Source of the DNA: Sepioteuthis lessoniana
Lineage: Eukaryota; Mollusca; Cephalopoda; Myopsida; Loliginidae
DNA: 64,000 nucleotides
Reading direction: 5' to 3'
NCBI GenBank assembly: GCA_963585895.1
Contig: CAUZXS010004386.1
Coordinates: forward strand, 103,501 to 167,500
Numbering within the stretch: position 1 is the stretch's first letter; every line of letters starts with the position of its first letter. Position numbers and translations under genes: made by a program. The notes beneath the pieces are model-generated. The model saw only the letters and a program-made list of their open reading frames with translations. It was not told the origin of the DNA and did no database searches. This document shows positions 29,990 through 42,000 of this stretch, in pieces.

Positions 29990-30780
29990 CAAATCCGGGA
30001 TGATACCGTTTGCGTTTCTTTTCGCACTAATATCCTTGGAAAAAGCATGACAGTGATATATTGCCTTAATCCGGCATGACTCCGGCGCAAATAGTAGTTG
30101 ACAAATATATCCCGCCGTAGATAAAATCAACAAAGTGACTACTGGATAGCAAGCAATGCGTGGGTGTAAAACCCATGACTAATGGAGAGTAAGCATTGTG
30201 TGGGTGTAAAACATGGACAATGAAAAAAAGCATCGAATGGGTGAAGAGGCATGGTGATATGGCTTGCTTGGGAGTTTTAAGACTCTAAAAGAATTTTAGC
30301 TGGAGTCAGTTCCCACGGGCAGTTCCGATTTCCGACAAATCCTTTGTATAAGTGAACTCCCTCCAACTGATCATCCGCTCTTTACAAGCGTCACCGTCGT
30401 AGAATAAAAATATAAGATTATATTTTTATATATATGTATTCCTCGTTGTTTGTCAAGATCCAGCAGTAGAATACTACAAAACTCTTTCTTCTCTAGCCAG
30501 CTATAAGCAAGATAGTAGGGGTGACAGGAATCTTTAGCTTTGATTAGGCGACTAGCATCGGAAAAGGAAAACTCTGACTTCAAGCCAGCTGTACTTCGTT
30601 TAAAGATAGACCTCGTTTTGAATCTTGCCTGAGGCGGAGAAGTTGGATTAATTGATAAAACTGTTTGAAAGAAAAAAGGTTTTAAATGCAAATTCACTCA
30701 GCTATTTTTGTTCGTTACGTCTCGTCCTGGCAGAAAAATTATTCGTAACTTGACGGAAAAAGAAAAGTTTTAACAAGTAG
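29990..30780. repeat. SINE-derived fragments and a short tandem repeat
   Basis: 29990-30095 resembles a SINE-A mid-section (TTCAAATCCGGG, CGCACTAATATCCTTGG). 30138-30250 holds three diverged units of about 42 bases (AGCAATGCGTGGGTGTAAAA). 30487-30655 is a diverged SINE-A central domain and tail (AGCTATAAGCAAGATAGTAG, CTGAGGCGGAGAAGTTGG). The rest is unassigned. Confidence 0.55.
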
Positions 30781-30784
30781 AGTT

Positions 30785-32640
30785 TTCTTTCTTTTTTCTT
30801 CTTTTTTCCTTCGTTTCTTTTCTTTTCCTTTTATTTCTTTGCTTTGCTTTTTTTTGGGGGGGTACAATTGTTTTTATCTGTTTTTATGGTTTCTTATCTT
30901 TTTTTTCTTTCTAGTTTTTCTTTTGATCTTTCTTTTCATCTTCTCTTTCTTTTCTTTCATTATTACTCTTTCTAATTTTTCTCTTCTTTTCTTTTCTTTT
31001 CTTTTCTTTTTCATTTTTTTCTCTTTATATTTTTTCTAATTTTTCTTTTCTTTTTCTTTTATTTCTAGCCATCTTCTTAGCTTTTATTTTTCCTGTATTT
31101 CTACATTTACTTTTTCTTTTTCTATTTCTTATCTTTCTTTTCTTTCCTTTTTCTTTCATTTTAAAGCTTTTATTTTTTTTGGAAATTCATTTATTTTTCT
31201 TCTCTTAATTTTCTTTTCTTTTTTCTATGCTTTTTCTTTTCTTTTTCTTGTATTTCTACATTTATTTTTTTATTTTTTTATTCCTTATCTTTCTTTCTTT
31301 TTCCTTTTATTTCATTTCAATGATTTTTTTTCCAGAATTCATTTATTTTCTTTCTTAGTTTTTTATATTTCTTTTCTTTTTTTCTGTGCTTTTTCTTTTC
31401 TTTTTTTTTTTTTCCTGTATTTCTACACTTCTTTTTCTTTTTCTAATCTTTATCTTTCTTTTCTCTCCTTTTTCTTTCATTTTAAAATTTTTTTCGGAAT
31501 TCAGTTATTTTCTTTCTTATTTTTTTTATATTTCTTTCTTTTTTTTTTTTCTGTGCTTTTTCTTTTCTCTTTCCTTTGTTTCTACATTTGTTTTTTTTTC
31601 TTTTTCTATTATTTATCTTTCTTTTCTTCCCTTTTTCTTTCATTTTAATGCCTTTTTTTTTGGAATTCAGTTATTTTCTTGCCTATTTTTTATATTTCTT
31701 TTCTTTTTTCTGTGCTTTTTCTTTTCTTTTTCCAGTATTTCTACATTTTTTTCAATTCTTTATCTTTCTTTCTTTTCCCTTTTTCTTTCATTTTAATGCA
31801 TTTTTTTCGTAATTTTCATTTATTCTCTTTCTCATTTATCTTTTTTATATTTCTTTTCTTTTTCTTTTTTCCTTGCTTTTTTTTTTCTCTATTTGTACAT
31901 TCATTTTTTTTTTCCATTCTTTATTTTTCTTTTCCTTCCTTTTTCTTTTATTTCTGTGATTATTTTGTATTCATTCATTAATATTTTATTCTTTCTTTTC
32001 TTTTCTTTTTTCTATGTTTCTTTTCTTTTCTTTCTTTTCTTTTTCTGTTTCTTTTTTTCTGTGCTTTTTCTTCTCTTTTTCTATTTTTTCTATAATTTTT
32101 ACTTTTTCCTCTTCTTTATCTTTCTTTTCTTTCCTTTTTTTTCTTTTCAATACATTTTTTTTTTAATTCATTTATTTTCTTTCTTACTTTTCTTTTTTTA
32201 CATTTCTTTTCTTTTTCTTTTATTTCTGTGCTTTTTCTTTTTTTTCTTGTATTTTTACCTTTATTCTTTTTCTCTTTCTACTCTTTTTCTCTCTTTTTTT
32301 TTCTTTTATTTCTGTGCTTTTTCTTTTTTTTTTTTTCCTTATTTCTACATTTTTTCTTTTTCTATTCTTTATCTTTCTTTTTTTTCTCCTTTTCCTTTTA
32401 TTTCTGTGATTTTATAGAATTTATGCATTAATTTTTTTCTTTCTATATATTCCTTTTCTTTTTTCTTTTTCTTTTTTTCTTTTCATTTTCTTTTATTTCT
32501 GCGCTTTTTCTTTTTTCTTCCTGTATTTCTAAATTTATTTTTTCTTTTTCTCATTTTTACCTTTCTTTTCTTTTCTTCTTTTATTTCTGTTATATTTTTC
32601 TGTATTCATTTGATTTTTTTTCCTTTTCTATCTTTTCACT
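30785..32640. repeat. 1.85-kb polypyrimidine tract with a hidden period near 160 bases
   Basis: Almost all T and C (TTTTC-type). The motif TGTATTTCTACA or a close variant recurs at about 31092, 31249, 31414, 31579, 31735, 31894, 32090, 32255, 32338 and 32520. TCTGTGCTTTTTCTT and an AATTCATTTATTTTC-like module recur at comparable intervals. It is therefore a diverged long-period satellite and not a simple repeat. The long Phe-rich frames are not genes. Confidence 0.85.
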
Positions 32641-32815
32641 TCTCTAGAGCAAATATTTTCACTATAGCGTATATCAACCGTAAAGGAGACGTTTATAGGT
32701 TTTACTTCATTCTTGTCTATTTTATCAATTCCTCGTGTGTTATCATTTCCTCTTAAGCTCCAAAGATCAAGGTAACTTGTAGAAGTTAAATAATAGCACT
32801 AGACAGGAAAAAATT

Positions 32816-32818
<3 letters not shown>

Positions 32819-32857
<39 letters not shown>
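32819..32857. repeat. (CT)n microsatellite
   Basis: About 38 bases of CT. Confidence 0.95.
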
Positions 32858-32859
<2 letters not shown>

Positions 32860-32860
<1 letters not shown>

Positions 32861-33355
32861 CAAGACTTAAAGCTGCCATCTTACACCCTGACACCCGAGA
32901 GCAGTCTTTAAACTTACAGTCATTTATACACCTTGACACTCAACCGAATGAAAGATTTACCAGATAAGAAAGTAAAACTGCACAAGAAGAGAGGTCACAA
33001 AGCGAAAGAAAAAATAAGCGTACTATTAAATAAGTAAGGGGACTTTTAAGCGAATTTTTTAAAGCAAATCTTTTTTTATGCGAAATTTTTTTCAGAATAT
33101 TTTTTCCATAAACGTAAACTCTCGATCGTTCTACTCATAGAAACAAAAACCTTACACACTAAAATCCATGATACCATACAAGTGAGCTATCCCCACTAAA
33201 TACTTAAGCAACAAGAGGTTAGCCTTGATCTAAATAAGTTCCCCCCCAAAACACTCATCCCATCAAGAGAAATTCTTTAACATACGCGAAAAATACCCTA
33301 GTTAATCCCACATTTACACAGAGACAGCAACAGAAATGAATGTGAAATAGATTTC
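32860..33355. other. No recognisable feature
   Basis: Non-repetitive-looking AT-rich sequence with no open frame of note. One of the few stretches where I see no mobile element. Confidence 0.4.
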
Positions 33356-33359
33356 GATA

Positions 33360-34290
33360 ACACCATCGGCTAAAAGTGCCTCCCAAAAGAAGCCTCTATA
33401 AGTAATATAATTAGAGATGGTAATTAACTATATTAGTTAATTATTCTATATTTAGTAATGAATTGCGAGTTAGCTAAAATCTTTGAGTTGAAGTGTAAGT
33501 CGCATGTGAATAGTCAAATGGTGCACATTTTGCTAATATTAGGTTGACAAGGAGTTTTAAAATCTGCGGCAGACAGGATGTCGAAAATGAAAAGATTGAA
33601 TGCAATGATAGCTGATTTAATTGTCGGAATGTTTTTAATGACATATTTTCTTATCATCATTAGTTGAGGAAATAATTCAGATAATTCGGACGTGCTCGTG
33701 GTGTAATGGTTATCGTCGTAGGAAATGGACACGGCGACACGAGTTCAAATCCTAGACCAGACTGATTGCATTTCACATAGCACTAATACCCTTGGGAAAG
33801 GTATGAATCCAATTATTCTCCCTCCAGCTATGGGTAAATAGTAGGGCAGACTGGGTTCTTCAGCCTTGGTGAGGCAACTAGTCTAGGAGAAGGAAAACCT
33901 GTTAAACTCCGCTTAAAAATTGACCATGTGTCATATCCTGCCCGAGTGGAGGGGTTGGGTAAATAGGATAATTCAGATATTATATAAACAGAGTAATTTA
34001 GCTATCAGTTGAGATAGTCGGATCGAACAGAGAGCGTCAAGAAGATTCGAGTCTAGAGACGACAGCCCTCTGAGGTCGAAGGGTTTTTTGATCGTTCGTC
34101 TCTTCCGAAAAAAAACATTACTCAATCCTTTTAATCTATCTTTCTCTCTCGTTTTGGTTGACGACTGTATTGAAATATTGCAGTCAGCTGATACATTTTC
34201 GTATTCGAAACAACTGGGTCAGCTTTGTACTTTGAAAAAAGTAACACCTATTGACGTTCAAAATGGTGCTGTGTCAGTGCGGTAACGTTA
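33360..34290 (+). repeat. LTR-like repeat interrupted by SINE-A
   Basis: The left part shares AGTAATGAATTGCGAGTTAG and CTTTGAGTTGAAGTGTAAGT with 48340-48480. After the SINE comes a TATA-like ATTATATAAAC, a GC-richer part, and the GGTAACGTTAC end near 34281, as in the copy at 15640. No coding part. Confidence 0.45.
33684..33967 (+). repeat. SINE-A copy with 12-bp target-site duplication
   Basis: ATAATTCAGATA is duplicated perfectly at 33672-33683 and 33968-33979. The copy is full length apart from a short internal deletion after GAAGGAAAAC. A relatively young insertion. Confidence 0.92.
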
Positions 34291-34354
34291 CAAATATCCA
34301 CCGGTGAAATTATTGCAATAGATCCAGCACTCAACATTGTGTCGACGAGTAACA

Positions 34355-34580
34355 CCAAAAGAGCCCCTTTTCGATATCAACTACACCGAGATGATGGAGA
34401 GTGCGCAACTCCTTTCCCTGGATTTTTCCGTTTTACCATTGATCCGTACCTTATAATGCTGAGTGATAAGCAAGAAGACATCGAGTACCATTTTTTGAGT
34501 CTTTGGTACGACTTGACCAGTGATTGAACCTCGGTCTCTTGGGCCATTGGCGAACACTCAACCAACTAGACTAATAGGTC
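34355..34580 (-). repeat. SINE-C copy
   Basis: Inverted SINE-C with CTACACCGAGATGATGGAGA, the body, and GATTGAACCTCGGTCTCTTG for the B box. Confidence 0.8.
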
Positions 34581-34587
34581 GCCATAA

Positions 34588-34815
34588 GTAAAGTTGGCGA
34601 GCGTTATCGAGAACGACCCGAAGGTTCACTTTTCATTAACCATTACACCGAGGTGTAGAAGAGGACGCTATTCCTTTCCCTGGATTGTTCCATTTTACCG
34701 TTAGTCCGTACCTTATAATGCTGAGTGTTAAGCAAGGAAGCATCAAGTACCATTTTTTAAGTCTTTGGTATGACTCAACGGGCCATTGGCGAACACTCTA
34801 CCGGCAGGCCAATTA
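34588..34815 (-). repeat. SINE-C copy in tandem with the previous one
   Basis: Same orientation, starting with AAAGTTGGCGAGCGTTATCG. The B-box part is deleted between GACTCAACG and GGCCATTGGCGAACACTC. Confidence 0.8.
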
Positions 34816-34819
34816 TACC

Positions 34820-35045
34820 GTACACCAACGTAAAACCAACAAAATACTGACTAAAAGATAATACGCCAACAAAATACTGACACAATACCGTACACCAACG
34901 TAAAACCAACAAAATACTGGCTAAAAGATGATATACCAACAAAATACTGACAAAATACTATACACCAACAAAATACTGGCTAAAAGATAATACACCAACA
35001 AAATACTGACAAAATACCATACACCAACGTAAAACCAATAAAATA
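34820..35045. repeat. Minisatellite, period about 70, 3.3 units
   Basis: Units read TACACCAACGTAAAACC, ACAAAATACTGACTAAAAG and AACAAAATACTGACA in order. The third unit lacks the GTAAAACC portion. Confidence 0.85.
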
Positions 35046-35254
35046 CTGACAAAGAATGGCAACGATCAGGGAATAAAAATATGTCTGGGTCTACAAAATA
35101 AAACCCATATCAAAAGAAGAAAACCAGATCCCCGTAAGACCAGAAAAGAAGAAACCACTCGGACTTTAAACAGCATTGGCCATACCAAACCAACACAATC
35201 TTTCATTCTAAAACAAGAACAAACACCAAAATTTTTATGTGGAACACCATTTAC

Positions 35255-35400
35255 AGTGAAAATTCCTCAGACTCCGTCGGCATTTCTCTAAAAACGGGCG
35301 CCTCGGGCACCGGGCGATAAACCATGCCCATCCATGGAGTGTTAGAGTCGTGAGTGGGGACGGCCCCCAGAGGCTCGAGGATGATTGAATGCAAAAATCT
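35255..35400 (+). repeat. GC-block repeat
   Basis: GTCGGCATTTCTCTAAAAAC, CCGGGCGATAAACCATGCCC and GGAGTGTTAGAGTCGTGAG match the other GC-block copies. Confidence 0.7.
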
Positions 35401-35432
35401 TGCCTAGACTCGGAGAAAATTCAATCGCGTGA

Positions 35433-35535
35433 AGAGTATGAAAGAGTATGAAGAGTATGAAAGAGTATGAAAGAGTATGAAGAGTATGAAAGAGTATGAA
35501 GAGTATGAAAGAGTATGAAAGAGTATGAAGAGTAA
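35433..35535. repeat. Minisatellite of GAAGAGTATGAAAGAGTAT type
   Basis: About 100 bases of AGAGTATGA and AAGAGTATGA units in irregular order. Confidence 0.9.
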
Positions 35536-35539
35536 GAAA

Positions 35540-36045
35540 AAACTGTTTGAAACAATTGATCTTAATAACACAATCAACTTTCTAAAAAAAAAAACGGCCT
35601 TCAACCAAAGATACTGGTCCATAGACCAAAGCCTCACCCACAAATAAATAAATACACTTTCAAATGTGAACGCCCTCGCCAAAAAAGATGACTTCCCCAG
35701 ATAGCCACAACCAAATCCAAACAATTAAACAGAACATTCAATTACCAACGGGAATATCGATTGAAATGATTTGCAAATAACTGCGCAAGTAACAGCCATA
35801 CCTCACATTGAGCGAATACAACAAAAATGTCCTGGGCATCAAATAACACAAACGTTGAAATACCATAAAATCCAACCAACCAAATGTGCATTGTTTGAAA
35901 TTGGTTTCTAGCAAAAAATATTTTAATCTCACAGAAATATTTGTTTTGAGACTGTTCAAAATGGCGGCAAATCAAAGGGAGGTCTCTCATCAAATATTCG
36001 GTGGCCGAGAAGTGAAATTTACAGATAAATGAGTGATACTGTTAC
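35540..36045. other. Unassigned; diverged LINE-type tail at 35825-35885
   Basis: GGGCATCAAATAACAC ... CCATAAAATCCAACCAACC matches the shared tail. The rest is unrecognised. Confidence 0.45.
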
Positions 36046-36046
36046 C

Positions 36047-36716
36047 GCTGAAAGACTTTTTTTCAACTTGTCCTTGGGAGCAGACTTCATGTCTGCTCTG
36101 TGAAATAGGAATAGAATTTTCGGTGCATCTTTTCTCTGGGTCATTTTGAATACCATTATGCATGGCCCTCCTAATTGTATTCTCGCAACCCCCTTTGGCT
36201 TTACCGCCAGGGTTTCAAACTGCCGTTTGTTGGTCTTCTGACCCGGCGCTTTACAGGTTAAGGTTAGAATGAATCCGGCAGTTGGCAGAGAAAGATATGC
36301 CTAATTTCATCTCCCGGTCAAGGAGCTATTCGGTAATCCTTTTTACATATGCTATATTTAACCATTTATTCAGGTCTTGTTGCGTCTGTTTTCGCTGGCC
36401 AAACTTAAGGAAATCTTTTCTAAACCTTATGATACATATAGATTTCATGTAATATATTTTTCTTCATAACGTTAATAGATTTTATGTTGATTTTAACCCG
36501 TACATTACATTCACCCCTCTTGCTGACAGGTTCTGTCTATTTTACCTTTGTATACCTCCCCTTCCCCTGTTCATTCCCCTGTAAATAAACTTAGTTCAGT
36601 ATTTCAAACCCTTGTTTTACTTGACTATTCTTTGTTTGTGTCGAATTTTTGTGTTATGATCGCTGAGGACCAGATATACTCCTAGTCACTTAACCTAAGT
36701 TCGCTGCACATTACAT
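36047..36716. repeat. Possible solo LTR
   Basis: About 670 bases begin TGTTACCGCTG and end GCTGCACATTACA, so the ends are short inverted repeats of TG...CA form. An AATAAA signal lies at about 36583, near the right end. I see no convincing target-site duplication and no second copy, so this is tentative. Confidence 0.25.
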
Positions 36717-36719
36717 ATT

Positions 36720-37060
36720 TTAATGTGACGTGGCCGTTGCTTTTTCTAAACACAAGAGACACTCCACCTTCTTCAAACCGCTGAATGTCCCGTATCGGTG
36801 ATATCTTGGAGTAACACGTAATGATCCGCGATCCGCCCAAGATCCAGACAACGAATCAAACGCTACTCGTAGAAATAAGAAAATAGATGAATGCCACCAA
36901 AAATTAAGTGAGAAACAAAAAACCAATACAACTTTGCAACAATAATGATATTTAGTATATTTAAAGAAAGTGTCATTCAACAATTTTTACATTCAAAGTT
37001 CTTACATAAGTGCAAATTCTGTCAAAGACCGTCAGGCATTCGTCTACAGCTTAGCTTATC
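36720..37060. other. No recognisable feature
   Basis: Short open frames on both strands only, without motifs. Confidence 0.35.
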
Positions 37061-37067
37061 TTTTATC

Positions 37068-37265
37068 TTTCTACTCAGGCAGTTTGGTATCGGGCAACCT
37101 TTATGGTGGTTATATTTGTTTTTATTCCCTGTGTCGTATTTGGACGGATTACTCACTTTCTCTACACAGACAGCTTGGTACAAGGCAATCCTTAAGGTGG
37201 TTATGTTTGTTTTTCTTTAGAGAGTCATAATTGGACGGCTTTCCCTACTCAGGCAACTTGATACT
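37068..37265. repeat. Two-unit tandem repeat, period about 107
   Basis: CTCAGGCAGTTTGGTATCGG, AAGGTGGTTATGTTTGTTTT and ATTTGGACGG-like modules occur twice in order. Confidence 0.65.
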
Positions 37266-37289
37266 GGTCTATAAAGATTTGAGCACAAG

Positions 37290-39600
37290 GAACTGTTCCT
37301 TCTGCCTCTGGTCTCGTTTCACCTGGATCTGACTTCGACCACCCTTTGATCTCGTCTCCATCTCATCTCCATTTTGATCTGATCTCGATCTACCTTCAAT
37401 CTGACTCAATCTCGTCTACGTCTCATCTTGTCTTGTCTCGTCTCTATCGCGATCGGACCTCAATTTGACTCAGATCTATCTCAATCTATTCTATATCTCG
37501 TCTCGTCTCGTCTCCATCTCGATCTAAACTTGATCTGACTCAATCTCGTCTTCATCTCGTCTCGTCTCGTCTCATCTAGTCTCGTTTCTCTCTCGATCTG
37601 ATCTCAATTTTACTCAGATCTATATCAATCTATTCTACATCTCGTCTCGTCTCGTCTCGTCTCGTCTCGTCTCCATCTCGATCTAAACTTGATCTGATTC
37701 AATCTCGTCTCCATCTCATCTCCTCTCGTCTAGTCTCGTCTCTATCTCGCTCTGACTCAATTTTACCTAGATCTATCTCAATCTATTATACATCTCGTCT
37801 CGTCTCGTCTCCACTCCATCTCGATCTAACCTTGATCTGACTCAATCTCGTCTACGTCTCGTCTTGTCTAGTCTCGTCTCTATCTCGATCTGGCCTCAAT
37901 TTTACTCAGATCTATCTCAATCTATTCTACGTCTCGTCTCGTCTCCATCTCGATCTAACCTTGATTTGACTCAATCTCGTCTCCATCTCATCTCCTCTCG
38001 TCTAGTCTCGTCTCTATCTCGCTCTGACTCAATTTTACATAGATCTATCTCAATCTATTATACATCTCGTCTCGTCTCGTCTCCACTCCATCTGGATCTA
38101 ACCTTGATCTGACTCAATCTCGCCTACGTCTCGTTTAGTCTCGTCTCTCTCTCTCGATCTGACCTCAATTTGACTCAGATCTATCTCAATCTATTCTACA
38201 TCTCGTCTCGTCTTGTCTCGCCTCCATCTCGATCTAACCTCGATCTGACTCAATCTCGCCTACGTCTCGTCTAGTCTCGTCTCTCTCTCGATCTGACCTC
38301 AATTTGACTCATATCTATCTCACTCTATTCTAGATCTCGTCTCGTCTTGTCTCGCCTCCATCTCGATCTAACCTTGATCTGACTCAATCTCGCCTACGTC
38401 TCGTCTTGTCTAGTCTCGTTTCTATCTCGATCTGACCTCAATTTTACTCAGATCTATCTCAATCTATTCTATATCTCGTCTCGTCTCGTCTCCATCTCGA
38501 TCTAAACTTGATCTGACTCAATCTCGTCTTCATCTCGTCTCGTCTCGTCTAGTCTCGTCTCTCTCTCGATCTGACCTCAATTTTACTCAAATCTATCTCA
38601 ATCTATTCTACATCTCGTCTCGTCTCGACTCGTCTCGTCTCAATCTCGATCTAACCTCTATTTGACTCAATCTCGTCTCCATCTCATCTCCTCTCGTCTA
38701 GTCTCGTCTCTATCTCGCTCTGACTCAATTTTACCTAGATCTATCTCAATCTATTATACATCTCGTCTCGTCTCGTCTCCACTCCATCTCGATCTAACCT
38801 TGATCTGACTCAATCTCGCCTACGTCTCGTCTAGTCTCGTCTCTCTCTCTCTCGATCTGACCTCAATTTGACTCAGATTTATCTCAATCTATTCTACATC
38901 TCGTCTCGTCTTGTCTCGCCTCCATCTCGATCTAACCTCGATCTGACTCAATCTCGCCTACGTCTCGTTTAGTCTCGTCTCTCTCTATCGATCTGACCTT
39001 AATTTGACTCAGATCTATCTCAATCTATTCTACATCTCGTCTCGTCTTGTCTCGCCTCCATCTCGATCTAACCTCGATCTGACTCAATCTCGCCTACGTC
39101 TCGTCTTGTCTCGCCTCCATCTCGATCTAACCTTGATCTGACTCAATCTCGTCTACGTCTCGTCTTGTCTAGTCTCGTTTCTATCTCGATCTGACCTCAA
39201 TTTGACTCAGATCTATCTCAATCTATTCTATATCTCGTTTCGTCTCGTCTCCATCTCGATCTAAACTTGATCTGACTCAATCTCCTCTTCATCTCGTCTC
39301 GTTTCGTCTCGTCTAGTCTCTTCTCTCTCTCGGTCTGACCTCAATTTTACTCAGATCTATCTCAATCTATTCTACATCTTGTCTCGTCTCGTCTCGTCTC
39401 CATCTCGATCTAACCTTGATTTCACTCAATCTCGTCTTCCTCTCGTCTCGTCTCGTCTCTATCTCGATCTAACCTCGATCTACCTCAAACTCGTCTACAT
39501 TTCATCTTGTCTGCATCGCGATCTGACCTCAATCAAATTTCGATCTGACTCAATTCCGTCTACATCTCATCTTGTCTCGTGAACATCTCGTCTCGTCTAA
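37290..39600. repeat. 2.3-kb satellite built on TCTCG pentamers with a 135-160-bp unit
   Basis: Each unit carries GATCTAACCTTGATCTGAC, CAATCTCG, a variable TCTCG-type stretch with CTAGTCTCG, CTCAATTTTACTCAGATC and TATCTCAATCTATTCTACA. There are about 15 units. At least three variants of the variable stretch exist (TTCATCTCG, CCATCTCATCTCC, TACGTCTCG) and they follow one another in a partly repeated order. CpG density is very high for this region. The Ser/Arg-rich frames are not genes. Confidence 0.9.
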
Positions 39601-39930
39601 CTCTGTTTCACTTTCGGTTCAACTTATGTATATTCGTAAGCCTGTTATCGCCGGCGGTGGGTGTTGATGTCAAAGGATCATCTGCCTTCAGCAGAATTCT
39701 GTTTCATAACAAAAATTTTCACGATAGTGTAAACAAATGCACAATTTTTTCCTACATTACCCATCAAAAATCCATTAGGCTATTACACATTCCTAATGAA
39801 TTTCTCAAGGCTTCTAAAATCCGCATCGATTTCTTTTCCTTCTGGGTAATTGTTATGGTGACCTACCATAACAATGAATGAACTTTTCCTCTTTCATAAA
39901 TACTAATCCTATTTTACTCCCTCTGAGATT
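39600..39930. other. Unassigned; perfect 11-bp palindrome at 39849-39875
   Basis: ATTGTTATGGT, five bases, then ACCATAACAAT form a perfect hairpin. A 100-codon open frame overlaps it but shows no family motif. Confidence 0.45.
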
Positions 39931-39934
39931 TCCT

Positions 39935-40260
39935 CCCAGAAAAGTGGAGCGTATGTACTACTGTCGGTTTGCCGCTTGGCTGGGAAACACTTCGGTCGGC
40001 TGCGTTGGTCGGTACACGGATCTGGTCGGGTGTATCCTTGATTTAGTGGCAGTCAGTCGAGGTGCGCCTTGACCGGCACCTTAGAGCCTCAGGGAGCCGT
40101 CCCACTCGGCTCTAACCCTCCTTGGAGGGGCTATATTTATCGCCTGACGCTTGAGCCGACCCTCTTTAGAGGAATTCTGACGGGGCCCAAGATATTGTTG
40201 AAACCGCTGGACGTGTCTGGGCAACAGCCCTGAGCCGGACTCACCTAAAAAAGGCGTTGT
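39935..40260 (-). repeat. GC-block repeat
   Basis: GCGTTGGTCGGTACACGGAT, GGCTCTAACCCTCCTTGGAG, CCTCTTTAGAGGAATTCTGA, and GCTGGACGTGTCTGGGCAAC. Longer than the copies at 16.3 and 35.2 kb. Confidence 0.75.
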
Positions 40261-40309
40261 ACTCCACTAGTCTGGTCAATGGGACAAACGACAAATACTT
40301 ACTCCCTCC

Positions 40310-40650
40310 CAGCGCTGTGCTGGGGCATACCACAATCGACCGCGTTGGTCGGTACACGAATCAGTCTAAGTGTATCCTGGTTGCGCTGGCGGTCGGTTGA
40401 GGCCGTATGACATAGATTCCAGTAGGCTGGCATTCATATCGAACGCCCAAGAATGGCATCCTCGAGCCTCTGGGGGCCGTCTCCACTCCCGACTCTAACA
40501 CTCCATGGAAGGGCTAGGTTTATCACCCGGCGTCCGAGGCGCCCTTTTTTAGAGAAATGGCGAAGGAGGCATTTTTTGAGTCGCCGGACGTGTCTGGGCT
40601 ACAGTCTTGCGCCTAGACCCACCTAAAAAAGACCTTGTGCCACATTAGGA
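40310..40650 (-). repeat. GC-block repeat, second tandem copy
   Basis: The same modules as 39935-40260 in the same order (GCGTTGGTCGGTACACGAAT, GACTCTAACACTCCATGGAA, GCCGGACGTGTCTGGGCTAC). Confidence 0.75.
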
Positions 40651-40659
40651 ACAAATGAC

Positions 40660-41465
40660 AAATACCGACTTTCAACAAGCTGTCAAACCTGACAGTTCAG
40701 ATGAACACTTCTACCTGCTGTATTAACTCTCTTATTTTTTGTACATGTTCTGTTTATTATACACTTTATATATTATATAACAATACACTTGTTCAACCTA
40801 CTTTGTCTTCTTCCGTGTCTTCTTTCTGGCCCCTAACAAGCCACAAGAGTAATAAACCCCTTCTGAACGGTATCTATGCACCACTGTATTACATGAGAAA
40901 AAATGTTTACAAGTGAGTTAAACATGGGTTTGTAACCGTGACGCAGAGTCAAAAAGATAGTCTATGGAGTGGAAATACACTGACTCTCTCGTAAATAAGA
41001 GTTTTCCAGCGCAGCAATCAGTAAAGAAGGTCATGCTGACAGAGTTCTTGGAGATGAAAGACCATATTGATTTTTTTAAGGTGTATTTGTAAGCAGTGCT
41101 TTCTATTGCCAAGTCCTTTGACAATGTTAACTTCTTTTATTGAATGACCCTCGTACTTAATAGAATAATTCTCTTGAAACTTAGTTACGGAAAACTTAGT
41201 ATCCAGAACCTCAAAACTTGAATAAATCCTTTGTTATACAGATTATCACAAAATTCTTTTTTTCTTGCGAAATGTTTCTCTTTTTAATTTTCAAAACCAA
41301 GCTTCAAACACCCGACTGAATCGCTAACATTGAAATTTTGGATTATGAATCATATCTTCGGTAATTAGATTTCCAAACTAGCGCATGTCAAGAATGCGTT
41401 TTGAGATTATCTCGTATTAAATTATAATTGGTAAAATAATCCAGTTAGAAATAAGCCGAATCCCC
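40660..41465. other. No recognisable feature
   Basis: AT-rich sequence of about 800 bases with open frames of up to 71 codons and no motif. No repeat match noticed within the window. Confidence 0.4.
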
Positions 41466-41639
41466 ACAACATTGCTTAGAGCAGAGCAGCAGGAGGCATC
41501 GGCCTCTATGTGAACACAAATAAAATAGAGTATATGCGTTGAAAACGAGGAGCCATCTCCACTCTAAGTGGTAGGCCGTTAACATTATTAGACAAGTTCA
41601 TATACTTCAGCAGCAATATCTCATCTACTGAAAGGGATG

Positions 41640-41793
41640 TCAACATACGCCGTTTAGGCGCCTCTGGTGGTGTAATGGTTAGCAAGCTCGACTAGCTAAC
41701 CAACACGAGTGAGTTCGAGTCTCATTGGGTGCCCCTTTCATATGGCCTTGTGCCACATCTAAGCAAAATGCTTAGAAAATTTCAACATACGCC
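41640..41793 (+). repeat. SINE-D copy with 12-bp target-site duplication
   Basis: TCAACATACGCC is duplicated at 41640-41651 and 41782-41793. Between them: GGTGGTGTAATGGTTAGCAA head, GAGTTCGAGTCTCATTGGG, GGCCTTGTGCCACATCTAAG, the same build as 19604-19730. Confidence 0.9.
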
Positions 41794-42000
41794 TTGCGAA
41801 AGCGTGGACAGATATAGATAGGTTTTCGATCTTATGGAAGTCTGATCTAGGCGATAAAATAAAAGGGGATTTTTAGAAGGTCCGGCTGTGTCAATACTAC
41901 TGTATGGACGCACCATATAAGACGGTAACAAAAAACACATACAAAGAGCAAGATGATGACTAAACAAGAATGCTAATACTGTTTTGAAATATTGACACCC

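Noticed and set aside
30839-32431. Overlapping Phe-rich open frames up to 174 codons, resembling membrane proteins
   Set aside because: They are translations of a T/C tract in several frames, with no start context or conserved motif.
34820-35045. CRISPR-like array
   Set aside because: The units are contiguous with no unique spacers, and the setting is eukaryotic.
37864-39582. Ser/Arg/Leu-rich frames that look like an SR-type protein
   Set aside because: They are products of the TCTCG satellite, and the frame changes from unit to unit.
37290-39600. Biological meaning for the very many CGTCTC sites (a type IIS restriction recognition sequence)
   Set aside because: They follow directly from the TCTCG repeat unit and imply no function in an animal genome.
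39579-39881. 100-codon ORF next to the satellite
   Set aside because: It starts in satellite-like sequence and shows no domain. Length alone is not persuasive in this context.
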